A DNA stretch of 17,265 nucleotides from Lentisphaeria bacterium (lineage in GTDB: Bacteria > Verrucomicrobiota > Lentisphaeria > Victivallales > UBA1829), in contig DPDG01000067.1 of NCBI GenBank assembly GCA_003526375.1, positions 1 to 17,265 on the forward strand, given 5' to 3'. A program made the position numbers and the translations under genes. The notes under the pieces were generated by a model. It worked only from the letters and a program-made list of their open reading frames with translations. It made no database searches and was not told the origin of the DNA. How positions within the stretch are numbered: position 1 is the first letter of the stretch; the number at the start of each line of letters is the position of its first letter. Below, piece after piece: positions 1-7,445 of this stretch.

Positions 1-19
1 CAAATTCCCGTGAAGACCC
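1..19 (-). mobile_element. Terminus of an IS element extending out of the window to the left
   Basis: Read on the minus strand this is GGGTCTTCACGGGAATTTG, identical over 19 of 19 bases to 17242-17260 on the plus strand. The GGGTCTTC end faces the interior of the window at both sides, so the element bodies lie outside. The GG-x-TCTTC start resembles ISL3-family inverted repeats as I remember them; no transposase is visible here to confirm the family. Confidence 0.6.
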
Positions 20-274
20 AAAATTAATATACATCCATTTAAGCGATATTACAAGCTCATTTTTTGTCAGGCTTCCTTTTACCCTTTTTGTTTGGACACC
101 GGATGCGGATCAAGTAAAGCCGGGACTCCGGCTACTTGGAGCTGCCCCAAACAACAAAGGTCATCTGTTCTGTAGGGATACACAAAAAAAGAACCGCGAA
201 TTATTTACTGGAGAATAATGTCACGGTTCTGATCCAGGATAATTTTATTTATTTGCCATCTTCCAGAAGTCCTT
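20..274. other. Non-coding stretch between IS end and minus-strand operon
   Basis: No credible gene. It is T-rich at 60-95 and contains a short hairpin with arms AGCCGG (119-124) and CCGGCT (129-134), flanked by further imperfect pairing (AAGTA / ACTT). It also holds the intrinsic terminator listed separately. Nothing else is recognisable. Confidence 0.5.
184..230 (-). terminator. Rho-independent terminator of the minus-strand operon
   Basis: Read on the minus strand, AGAACCGTGACATTATT (230-214) pairs with AATAATTCGCGGTTCT (205-190), with one mismatch and a one-base bulge around an 8-nt loop. Seven T residues (190-184) follow directly. It lies 45 bp downstream of the stop codon of the 89-codon gene, as expected for the end of that transcription unit. 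Confidence 0.78.
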
Positions 275-544
275 TCATGAAATCCTGATTGAGCAGGGCC
301 GTACCGTAAAAGAAATATTGGTTTCTTCCAGGAGTTTTTTCAATTCCAGAAGTTCTGTTTCATTCTTTCCTGTGATAATCATTCCGGCATCGCCATCCTT
401 GATAGCCAGATTCCAGTCGTGAAGATTCAATACTTCTGAAAACATTGTGCTTCCCGTAATTTTGCCGGGGACTTCAAATTTTCGGGTCTTCTTTTTCAAT
501 GAATTGTCTTCTTTGAATATCATGCGTTCAATGATCTTAACCAT
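275..544 (-). CDS. Small hypothetical protein (89 aa), last gene of the minus-strand operon
   Basis: I do not recognise this protein. It has no signal peptide or membrane segment. The N-terminal 25 residues are strongly basic (KKKTRKF around 18-24). The rest reads as alternating strand and helix: a short beta stretch at about 53-58 (AGMIITG), then a charged helix at about 62-74 (ETELLELKKLLEE), then a final strand. Its ATG overlaps the last 8 bases of the AAA+ gene, so translation is probably coupled to that gene; the nearest Shine-Dalgarno-like sequence (AGGA) is rather far, about 11 nt from the ATG. An in-frame ATG seven codons later has no better site. It may be an accessory factor of the adjacent ATPase, but that is only inference from overlap. 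Confidence 0.65.
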   Translation of the reverse strand: MVKIIERMIFKEDNSLKKKTRKFEVPGKITGSTMFSEVLNLHDWNLAIKDGDAGMIITGKNETELLELKKLLEETNISFTVRPCSIRIS

Positions 545-1589
545 TTTGAGCTTTTTCCTTTGAATTTTGAATCTGAATACAATCTTTCGGAACTTCCTGC
601 GTCAGAATGATTCGTGTCCGGTTTGCAATCGTTTCCAGAGGCAAATAACCTGTCATGTTCTGTCCGCTCGGATCACTGGAAAGAGCAAGATCATAGGCTT
701 GATTCAACATCCGTTCCACGATGTCACGGATTTCTCTTGCGCCGTTTTTGGTCGTATTTGTCTGCAATAAAGCATGATCGACAACTGCGGGTGAATACCC
801 CAGAACATTCATGTTTTCGGGAGTAAAAAAGCGATTTTCCTCCTGCTTTCGTTCCTGAATAGTTCTGAAATATTCGAGCTTATCGTCCATGAATTTCCGG
901 GCAATCAGACGCAGATGTTCGGGTTTGAGACTGTTGAAGGCGAAAATCCCGTAGCCGAATTTGCCGAACCGTGCGACAAATTCCGGAGAGTTGAACATCA
1001 TCACGAGCCGCTGACAGGCGGCCTCCGTCTTGCGAGCCATCGAAAGATGCGTGTTTCCCTGAAAGATTTCCGCTCCAACATTTGAGGTGAAAAAGAGCAG
1101 GAAACGGGAAATGTCATAGGTTTTGTTGTTCCAAAGGGTGACGCGTCCCGCGTCAATTTGCTGGAGCATGTATTTCGCCATATCCTTATGGGCTTTCTCA
1201 AATTCATCATAGAGGATCGCACCTTCCGTGTTCTTCTCCAGAAAATCATAGAGCCGGCCCGGTTCCTTTTCTGTATAGCCGACCAGTTTTTTCCCGATAT
1301 CAGATCCGGCAGTTTCTCCAAATTCGGACATATCCAATCGCAGGAGCTTTTCCTCCTCGCCACCGTAAAGGTAGTGGATAATCTCGCGGATCACCTCGGT
1401 TTTCCCTGTTCCAGTGGGACCGAGGAAGAAAAACACAGTTGGACGTGCAGGACTGCTGATTCCGAGAAACCAGTAGCGAAGTTTTTCTGTGACGGCGTCG
1501 ATCACATGGTCCTGCCCGATAATCCGGCTTTTCAGGTATGGTTTGAGACCATCAAGAAAAGTGATTGCATCTTTTGTGTTTTTGAACAT
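537..1589 (-). CDS. AAA+ ATPase of the ClpB/ClpA D2 type, single-module
   Basis: Numbering from the first possible ATG (1601), the protein has a complete AAA+ core. Walker A is GPTGTGKT at 61-68, Walker B is ILYDEFEKAH at 129-138, sensor 1 is the TSN at 172-174, a candidate arginine finger is R211 in FVARFG, and sensor 2 lies in GAREI at 287-291. Order and spacing match the second AAA+ module of ClpB/ClpA unfoldases (AAA_2 plus the C-terminal lid), but there is no N-domain, first module or ClpP-binding loop. Where ClpB has its aromatic pore loop this protein has KLVGYTEKEPGRLYDF. The first ATG overlaps the stop of the upstream gene, but a clear GAGGTG (1599-1594) sits ideally for the ATG at 1589, so I start there (350 aa). 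Its neighbours point to a role in a conjugative or other mobile-element apparatus; the substrate is unknown. Confidence 0.88.
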   Translation of the reverse strand: MFKNTKDAITFLDGLKPYLKSRIIGQDHVIDAVTEKLRYWFLGISSPARPTVFFFLGPTGTGKTEVIREIIHYLYGGEEEKLLRLDMSEFGETAGSDIGKKLVGYTEKEPGRLYDFLEKNTEGAILYDEFEKAHKDMAKYMLQQIDAGRVTLWNNKTYDISRFLLFFTSNVGAEIFQGNTHLSMARKTEAACQRLVMMFNSPEFVARFGKFGYGIFAFNSLKPEHLRLIARKFMDDKLEYFRTIQERKQEENRFFTPENMNVLGYSPAVVDHALLQTNTTKNGAREIRDIVERMLNQAYDLALSSDPSGQNMTGYLPLETIANRTRIILTQEVPKDCIQIQNSKEKAQNG

Positions 1590-1597
1590 TTTACACC

Positions 1598-2785
1598 TCA
1601 TTTATTGGGGTTGATTTCTTGTTTGCCGGATAATCTCAGGAAGCGGAAGAACATGCAGAGCATGAGCCAGAATCCCAGAACAAATCCGAGTTCACGATAA
1701 TTAAAAAGATGATATTGAAACCATAGCGTCATACCGACACAAATGGCGTAATATCCAAGAACAGCGTCCTGCCAGATGATCGCTTTCAGGTATTTCTTTT
1801 CCTGACGGGTATTGCCGGAGACGAGACTTTTCAGAATACCCGGAATGCGTTGCAGACAGGCACAGAAAATGTCCAGAACCACGCTGAGCATGTAGAAGCA
1901 AAGTGTGCTCAGATCGCAGTAAAAAACGGAGTTATAGTAACCGAACTCAATATCGTTGTTCGTGTAGATCAGGATGAAACCTGCCGCAGGCAGAGAAAGC
2001 GAAAGCAGAAAAGCGATAATGCAGAATAAATCAGAAGGGAGGAAAATTCTGTGTTCTCCGACAAAATCGCCTTTGCCGACAGTGGGGACTTTTGGACAAT
2101 GACGCACGAATTTCGCCCCGCAACCTCTACGGCATTCCTGTTCGATGGTGGAGCGGACAAATACATTGCCGTTGTTCAGAATCCGTCCGGATTGCCAGAA
2201 GACGAATCCGACTTTGCACTGACCGCGCGGACCGCCCGTTTGGAGGGTTGAAAAATCAGCGGGATCAATCCGGTAGTCTTTCTGCTCGGAAAAACCTTCG
2301 GAATAGGACAGAGATTTGTTGTCGTCGCCCTTCATGGAACTGGATTTGGAATCGCCGAAACTTTTGTTTTTCCGCAGAACGATTTCCTGACCGATGCTTT
2401 TACTCGCCCATTCGTTCGTCTCGAATTCTCCATTCTGACAAAAGAATTTTGTGCCTAGGTTTCCGATTAATGAGGCTGCTTTTTCTTTTCCGTAGCCGTC
2501 ATGGAGGTTTCCTAAATTTTGAGTGGCATAAACAGTCAATGTCCGGGACGAACGTGCGGTCGTCTGAAACTTCTGGTCATATTCCAACGCAAAAAACTGA
2601 CATTCGTCCGCCCACAGAAAAACAGGCAGAGCATCATCTTTTGAAATGTCTTCCCGTCTTTCGATCATCATTTCAAAACAGTATTTGATAATGCCCGCCG
2701 CGTATTGTCCCAGGCGTCCCCATGATTTCTGATCGTAGTCAACGATCAGGATTTTCCCTGTTACATAAACTGATTGCCCAATGTA
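1598..2785 (-). pseudogene. TraD/VirD4-type coupling protein, 5'-truncated, with C-terminal membrane domain
   Basis: The first ATG is at 2671 (357 codons), but the same frame stays open upstream to a TGA at 2788-2786. That extension already reads as family sequence from about 2758 (GKILIVDYD, then SWGRLGQYAAG). The gene therefore begins in mid-domain: the N-terminal half with Walker A and the usual N-terminal membrane anchor is missing and is not found elsewhere in the window. From the ATG, the remaining family motifs are Walker B-like FLWADECQFF (18-27), the R..TLTVYATQNL stretch (43-53) and ETNEWASKSIG (84-94), as in TraG/TraD/VirD4 proteins. A hydrophilic linker leads to a C-terminal region with about four hydrophobic segments (roughly 213-236, 250-273, 300-320, 327-346). 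The stop overlaps the first ATG of the AAA+ gene. A fragment starting at the internal ATG could still be made, but it could not hydrolyse ATP. Confidence 0.75.
2729..2749. promoter_or_regulatory. Perfect dyad upstream of the XRE regulator, candidate operator
   Basis: Arms CTGATCGT (2729-2736) and ACGATCAG (2742-2749) are exact reverse complements around a 5-nt spacer. The site ends about 70 bp before the XRE start and lies inside the remnant of the coupling-protein gene. Possible autoregulatory operator, but an 8-bp dyad can occur by chance. Confidence 0.3.
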
Positions 2786-2817
2786 TCAACAAAAAATTCA
2801 AGGAGATGGAACAATTT

Positions 2818-3159
2818 ATGAGGACCTTTGAACAAGAGACAATGAATCAAGCGAAAAAGATTTCCTCGCTTGAAGATAGTTTCAAACAAGAAACAGCGAA
2901 GAAGAATCTTGCCGTGAGAAAGAATAAATTACGAATATCCGCCGAAGATATCGTAAGGATTCGGAAACATCTGAATTTGACTCAAACCGTATTTGCTCAA
3001 CTTCTCAAAGTGGATCGGGCATGTGTCAATCGTTGGGAACATGGCAAGGTCAAACTTTCTCAGCGGACATTACAAAAGATTGCGCCATTTCGTGAAATGA
3101 CTCGAAGTGAGCTCCGTGATCGCCTGCGGGCTATTGAAAAGGAAATTTGGTATTCATAA
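2818..3159 (+). CDS. XRE-family helix-turn-helix regulator with N-terminal coiled coil
   Basis: From the chosen ATG (113 aa), residues 1-38 are highly charged and heptad-like (SSLEDSFKQETAKKNLAVRKNK), suggesting a short coiled coil. Residues 40-88 form a Cro/C1-type HTH: AEDIVRIRKHLNL, then TQTVFAQLLKV, then the recognition helix DRACVNRWEHG, ending in the WExG signature typical of XRE proteins. It probably binds DNA as a dimer and regulates its own promoter or mobile-element genes. An AAGGAG at 2800-2805 lies 12 nt before this ATG. The ATG at 2806 abuts that site with no spacing, and the open frame back to 2722 runs through the remnant of the opposite gene. A weak promoter-like pair (TTACAT 2761-2766, TATCAA 2784-2789, 17-nt spacing) lies just upstream. 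No toxin gene is adjacent, so an antitoxin role is not supported. Confidence 0.8.
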   Translation: MRTFEQETMNQAKKISSLEDSFKQETAKKNLAVRKNKLRISAEDIVRIRKHLNLTQTVFAQLLKVDRACVNRWEHGKVKLSQRTLQKIAPFREMTRSELRDRLRAIEKEIWYS

Positions 3160-3343
3160 AAATTCTCATTGCAGGGGAACTTTGAGAATTAGCAAGAGTA
3201 TGGAAGTTATGACATACAAATGTGCGAAACTTTTCAGACGTCATCAAAAGCGTAAAAGTATGGTTAATGGTTAATGGTTCTTGGATAAAAAATAAATAGA
3301 TGGATACTAAAGCTTGAGTAAAACATGAAAAAACTGATTATCT

Positions 3344-3366
3344 AATATTTTTTGCAAGAAAATATT
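3344..3366. promoter_or_regulatory. A/T-rich dyad directly upstream of the operon promoter
   Basis: Arms AATATTTT (3344-3351) and AAAATATT (3359-3366) are perfect reverse complements around TTGCAAG. The dyad ends 10 bp before the -35 hexamer, a position suited to an activator or repressor site or to an UP-like element. Confidence 0.4.
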
Positions 3367-3376
3367 GTTTCAGACC

Positions 3377-3404
3377 TTGACAAACGGCAAAAAATGAGGA
3401 TAAT
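3377..3404 (+). promoter_or_regulatory. Sigma-70-type promoter of the envelope operon
   Basis: A consensus -35 TTGACA (3377-3382) is followed after 16 nt by GATAAT (3399-3404), which matches TATAAT at five of six positions. Transcription would start near 3411, leaving a leader of about 40 nt before the first gene. No comparable promoter is apparent later in the cluster, whose genes mostly overlap or nearly touch. Confidence 0.7.
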
Positions 3405-3449
3405 AGAATATAGAATGAATTGAACACAATTTAGCATGGGTGTGGAGAG

Positions 3450-5264
3450 ATGGGGTTCAGATTGCTGTTCATTACACTGTTTTTTGCGGTTTTAAACTTA
3501 TTATCTGCGGAATCCGACTGGCGGAAGGCGGCGGAATTGCGCAGGAATTCCGAATATTCACAGGCGGAGAAATTACTGAAAAAATACTCTTCTCCCGCAA
3601 GATTCGACACTCTGAAGACAACGGAGAAAATCGAATTTTTGCGGGGACTCCTGGAACTTGCCCATGTGAAAGCGCTGCAGGATGATGTTTCCGGCTCCCT
3701 TGCGCTGTTGAACTGGGCGGAGGGGAGAAGCGATGAATACCAGCGTTCGATAGCGTGCGTGAAATATGCGGAAATTCTGCTCGATCTGGGCGAATTTGAA
3801 CGGGCGCAGGGGTATCTGAAAAATGCCGACGAAATCATCCGGAAACGTGTTGCGAATGAAGATACGGGCATTGCGATCGGTCAAGGCAGTGATACTGCCG
3901 ATACGGGGGCGGTCTGGCGCGGATTACGCGATCAGTCGGATGCGTTGAAGGCGGACATCGAAGCCGAAGCGATGAAAAAGAAGTTCGGTGCGACGTATGG
4001 AAATTATGTGAAGCTGCGCCGTTTGCAGAATCTGGTGAAACGTTCCGGAACTCCGCGTTATCTGAAAGAGGCGCAGAAAGTTGCCGATGAAATCATCGAA
4101 ACGGACCCGGCGAGTCAGTTTGCCGCCGCGGCGGGTTATCTGAAGGGCGAGATTCTGGCGTCCCGACTGAAAGAGAGCTCGCCGAAGAAAGAGATCAAAG
4201 AGGTCAAGGATTATCTGAATCGGTTTGTGAAACAGCAGCCGGATGGTCTTTACCGTGGAGAAGCGCTGATGCTTCTTGGCAAAATCAGCCTTGAAATCGA
4301 GTGGAACGCGAAAGATGCGGAGAAATACTATTCACTGGCTCTGGCATGGTTCCGCAAGGCAAGGGAAAAGCGTGATGCACTGAGTCTTTACGCCGCGATG
4401 AACGATGATCTCAAGAAACAGTCTGCTCCCACACAAAAGCCGACGACGCTCAATCAATGGAAACGCATTGTCTACCATGACGAAGACCCGCTGAAACTTT
4501 ACAATACCGCCAATGCTCCGGTCTGGTATGTGGATGACAAAGAGAAGAATTGTATTTATGTTCTCGGTTTTTTGGCGTTTGCGGACGGCAAATATGATAA
4601 TGCAAAACAGTATTGGGAGAAAATTTTATCACTTTCTCCCGATATTGCTGCCGTAGATCAGCGTTTGCCCAATGTGCAAAGTCGCCTGCTTCAAGCCTGC
4701 AGGATGAATGCGATGGCTTTCTGGCCTGAGGAAAAAGCATTTCTGAAACAGTCCGGTCTGCGCTTAAAATTTCTGAACAGTGAATATTTGATTTTGATTG
4801 AGCAATTCGATGAGGCAATTAAAGGGTTTGAGAAGTTGGCTAAGACAAGTGATATCCGGCAAAAGGCTCTTGCCTATATAGGAATGCTGATTGCAGTTGA
4901 TTTAACCGGGCGGAATGGAAGTAAGGAAAAGGCGGAAGAGTTCTGTAATTGGATTTTACAACAGAAACGACTTTCTAAAGAACCGATTTATGCTCGGGCC
5001 TTGTTATTCGGAGGACAATTAAAGACAAGCCGTAATGACATGGAAAAGAAAGCAATTCCGTTTTTCAAACGGTATATACAACAGTTTCCCAAGGGAAGGG
5101 ATATCCGTGTTGTTAAATATGACTTGGCGAAATGTTATTTGAAAACCGGAGAAACGGCGAAAGCTGAGGTCCTTTATAAAGATTTATCCGCAAAGCCGGA
5201 TATCTATACAAAAACGTTATTAAAGAGAATCAGCAAATACAAAAACATGGGAGAAAGAAGATGA
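3450..5264 (+). CDS. Periplasmic TPR-repeat protein, first gene of the ExbB/ExbD operon
   Basis: 604 aa. Residues 1-20 form a signal peptide (MGFRLLFITLFFAVLNLLSA) with likely cleavage before ESDW. The remainder is almost entirely helical with TPR-like pairs. Clear ones include 24-45 (SDWRKAAELRR.SEYSQAEKLLKK), about 100-130 (YAEILLDLGEFERAQGYLKNA), about 368-396 (VLGFLAFADGKYDNAKQYWEKILSLSPD) and about 554-579 (YDLAKCYLKTGETAKAEVLYKDL). TPR solenoids are protein-interaction scaffolds, so this is probably a periplasmic assembly or substrate-recognition component. A GGAG lies unusually close (2 nt) to the ATG, but the signal peptide fixes the start. The stop overlaps the next ATG (ATGA), implying translational coupling. 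The first two thirds are of moderate G+C and the last part is clearly A/T-rich, so the gene spans a composition boundary. Confidence 0.85.
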   Translation: MGFRLLFITLFFAVLNLLSAESDWRKAAELRRNSEYSQAEKLLKKYSSPARFDTLKTTEKIEFLRGLLELAHVKALQDDVSGSLALLNWAEGRSDEYQRSIACVKYAEILLDLGEFERAQGYLKNADEIIRKRVANEDTGIAIGQGSDTADTGAVWRGLRDQSDALKADIEAEAMKKKFGATYGNYVKLRRLQNLVKRSGTPRYLKEAQKVADEIIETDPASQFAAAAGYLKGEILASRLKESSPKKEIKEVKDYLNRFVKQQPDGLYRGEALMLLGKISLEIEWNAKDAEKYYSLALAWFRKAREKRDALSLYAAMNDDLKKQSAPTQKPTTLNQWKRIVYHDEDPLKLYNTANAPVWYVDDKEKNCIYVLGFLAFADGKYDNAKQYWEKILSLSPDIAAVDQRLPNVQSRLLQACRMNAMAFWPEEKAFLKQSGLRLKFLNSEYLILIEQFDEAIKGFEKLAKTSDIRQKALAYIGMLIAVDLTGRNGSKEKAEEFCNWILQQKRLSKEPIYARALLFGGQLKTSRNDMEKKAIPFFKRYIQQFPKGRDIRVVKYDLAKCYLKTGETAKAEVLYKDLSAKPDIYTKTLLKRISKYKNMGERR

Positions 5265-7444
5265 AAACATTCAACTGCCGTCTCTGCTTGCTTGTCGGTC
5301 TGCTTTGGGCTGGAACACTGACCGCTTATGATTTTGAATATGATGCCGGTGATATTGAAGGAGAAAAGGATTCAACTGGAATTACTTACACATTAAGTGT
5401 TTCCAAAGAGGATTTGGGGACATCATATGATTTTGACACAAAAGAAGGGGTAACATCCGGAAGTCCGACGGGGATAGACATCAATGTCAGCTCTGGAGGA
5501 GCAACCGGGACTAAAGCGTATCCTAATGATTCTCTGCCGACAGCAAATTTCACAATCTCCATGAATGGCAAGCTGATTCCTCCGAGCGGGGGAAGTGGCA
5601 CTCAACCAACGTGGGGAGCCAGTGGAAATGCAAAAACTCCATTTTATATTAAGTCTAATCAAGATAATGGGGCTAAAGATATTACAGTTGCAGCAGGAAC
5701 AAGTGTAACTTATACAGCTTATGAAGGTACCAATAGCAAAGCCAGTAATTGGACCGTAAACGGTCAGACTAAAAACAATGAGAGTAGCATCATTTTCAGT
5801 CGAAACTGGTGGGATGTTCCAGGTTGGTTTTCTGCGTCAATGGGAACCCCTGTTCCCGGTGTTTACAATATTTCTGCCAGTCCAACAGACAATGCAAGCA
5901 AATCAGATTCCGGCGAGATGAAAGTGGTCGGCGTGGCAAGCATAAGCGGTCATGGCAAAACGTCCACCCGCGAGGAAACGCCAAGCGGTTCCGATAAATG
6001 GACTGATTCCGAAACGATTTATGCGCAACCCAAATCCGTTGTCGAATTGACTATGACGTTGAACCCCAATGTAGTGCTCGACGATACCTTGAAAAATTCC
6101 ATCAGCTGGTCTGTAAGCGGTTGGGGAACCTCAATTACCCCCAAGGAATCGAATCAACTCGAAGCAATCTTTAAGCCTGTAAGCTCAGGAGACTATGTAG
6201 TGACGGCGTCCTGTGGTTCTTCGCAACGGCTGATTAAAGTAAAAGTTTCCGCTCCCAAAATTCACAGTGTTACCTTTAACGGAAACATCACCGTTAATAA
6301 AGATACCGGCGGCAGCTATTCCGGAGTGGCCTGGAAAGATGATGATCTGGATGGTAACTCCGATTTGACCAATGCTAACGCCGATTCCAGTAAAAAATAT
6401 CATCCGATAGCCTACCGCAGCACCTCAACCATGTCAGCCACTGCCGTGTTTAAGCCGAACTGTCTGAAGAGCAGCCCGGCTGATGACAAAGATTTCATCA
6501 CCGCTTATGATGTGGAGGCGGCAGTAAAAAAAGTCCGCTTTACTCCATATTCATTTTGGAGTTCAAACAATTGGAGCTCGCCAACAAGTTTCATTATGGG
6601 GGGAACGACGGTCACTGCTGCAAGCACATTTAATTCATCTGCCCAAGTTGGCTATCACAGCAGTTTTGAATTGGCTTGGGAAGTTGGATTTGGCGAATCT
6701 GGTACCTCTGATGAGAACCTTTTATGGGAACGCAGCTACTCTGTACATGAACTGTATTTAACTTATAATGCGGCAACTTCTTCTTATGAAACTGTTTTTC
6801 ATATCAGTTGTACCAATGCCAATGGAAAAAGCAGCGAAAGCCAAGTCGTGTCCAGTATTTGGAATGGGTTTAACGGACGAAATGTCAAGCGAAAAGATGG
6901 AGTTGCGTTAACTTATTATCGTTCTTATTTGACAAACGTTACTTCCGTGGAGAGATTACTTACCGAAACAGATGGTCAATGTGGTTCATGGGCAGATTTT
7001 TTTCAAACGGCTTTAAGTGTCCACGGTATCGCTAGCGACTATATTTTATTTACTCCGCTATCTTCTGTTGGCGTAGGCTTTATGGTAAAAACATGGAGTT
7101 TCGCTGAAACCGGGACTTCTGGGGATGTGGATTTCCCATATGTGAATGCTTTTCCCACCAATGGTAATATTGTTGGCTCATCTCAATATCATTGGGGGAC
7201 TCCCGAAGAAGTTTCTTATACATCAGGAACAGCCGGGCAGAATAATTCCAAACCTGCATCACTTTTTAACAATCATCAAATAATTCGGCATGGCAACGTA
7301 TATTATGACCCAAGCTATGGAATCCGGCATAATTCTTTGCAGTCGATAGATGATTCCTTATCCGGCTTTTTTAAGATGAGCTCTACAGCTCTTCTTTTTA
7401 AGAAAAATCCAGCTGGTACGCAAATTTCAATAACGGTTTATTAA
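5261..7444 (+). CDS. Secreted Ig-like protein with transglutaminase-like Cys-His-Asp domain
   Basis: 727 aa, with a signal peptide at 1-22 (LLVGLLWAGTLTA, cleavage before YDFEYD). Residues 141-333 read as two Ig-like beta segments, the second ending in SSGDYVVTASCG. At 360-368 there is a DxDxDGxxD calcium-loop pattern (DDDLDGNSD). The C-terminal part has the marks of the transglutaminase-like cysteine fold: DGQCGSWADFFQTALSVHGI (571-590) around C574, then NHQIIRHGNVYYDPSYG (671-687) supplying H672 and D683. Members of this superfamily act as peptidases, amidases or crosslinkers, or as inactive binding domains, so the chemistry cannot be assigned. A GGGAG-type ribosome site precedes the ATG, which overlaps the previous stop. 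G+C is much lower than in the motor genes. I infer a periplasmic or surface partner of the ExbB/ExbD system. Confidence 0.78.
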   Translation: MKTFNCRLCLLVGLLWAGTLTAYDFEYDAGDIEGEKDSTGITYTLSVSKEDLGTSYDFDTKEGVTSGSPTGIDINVSSGGATGTKAYPNDSLPTANFTISMNGKLIPPSGGSGTQPTWGASGNAKTPFYIKSNQDNGAKDITVAAGTSVTYTAYEGTNSKASNWTVNGQTKNNESSIIFSRNWWDVPGWFSASMGTPVPGVYNISASPTDNASKSDSGEMKVVGVASISGHGKTSTREETPSGSDKWTDSETIYAQPKSVVELTMTLNPNVVLDDTLKNSISWSVSGWGTSITPKESNQLEAIFKPVSSGDYVVTASCGSSQRLIKVKVSAPKIHSVTFNGNITVNKDTGGSYSGVAWKDDDLDGNSDLTNANADSSKKYHPIAYRSTSTMSATAVFKPNCLKSSPADDKDFITAYDVEAAVKKVRFTPYSFWSSNNWSSPTSFIMGGTTVTAASTFNSSAQVGYHSSFELAWEVGFGESGTSDENLLWERSYSVHELYLTYNAATSSYETVFHISCTNANGKSSESQVVSSIWNGFNGRNVKRKDGVALTYYRSYLTNVTSVERLLTETDGQCGSWADFFQTALSVHGIASDYILFTPLSSVGVGFMVKTWSFAETGTSGDVDFPYVNAFPTNGNIVGSSQYHWGTPEEVSYTSGTAGQNNSKPASLFNNHQIIRHGNVYYDPSYGIRHNSLQSIDDSLSGFFKMSSTALLFKKNPAGTQISITVY

Positions 7445-7445
7445 T

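Larger units (their letters stand above)
3160..3449. other. AT-rich intergenic and promoter region before the envelope operon
   Basis: No gene is visible over 290 bp. It contains an inverted repeat right after the XRE stop (AATTCTCA 3161-3168, TGAGAATT 3183-3190) without a following T-run on the plus strand, so it is at best a poor terminator. It also holds about 2.7 tandem copies of TGGTTAA (3261-3279), an A/T-rich dyad (3344-3366) and a strong promoter-like sequence (3377-3404), the last two listed separately. Confidence 0.55.

Noticed and set aside
115..137. Hairpin with AGCCGG / CCGGCT arms as a second terminator
   Set aside because: Short stem with no T-run on either strand close enough; the terminator at 184-230 already serves the minus-strand operon.
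2818..3159. XRE protein as the antitoxin of a HigBA-like pair
   Set aside because: No small toxin gene lies directly up- or downstream; the neighbours are a truncated opposite-strand gene and a 290-bp non-coding stretch.
3261..3279. TGGTTAA tandem repeats as a CRISPR-like or variable repeat array
   Set aside because: Under three 7-bp units without spacers; at most a small binding-site cluster.
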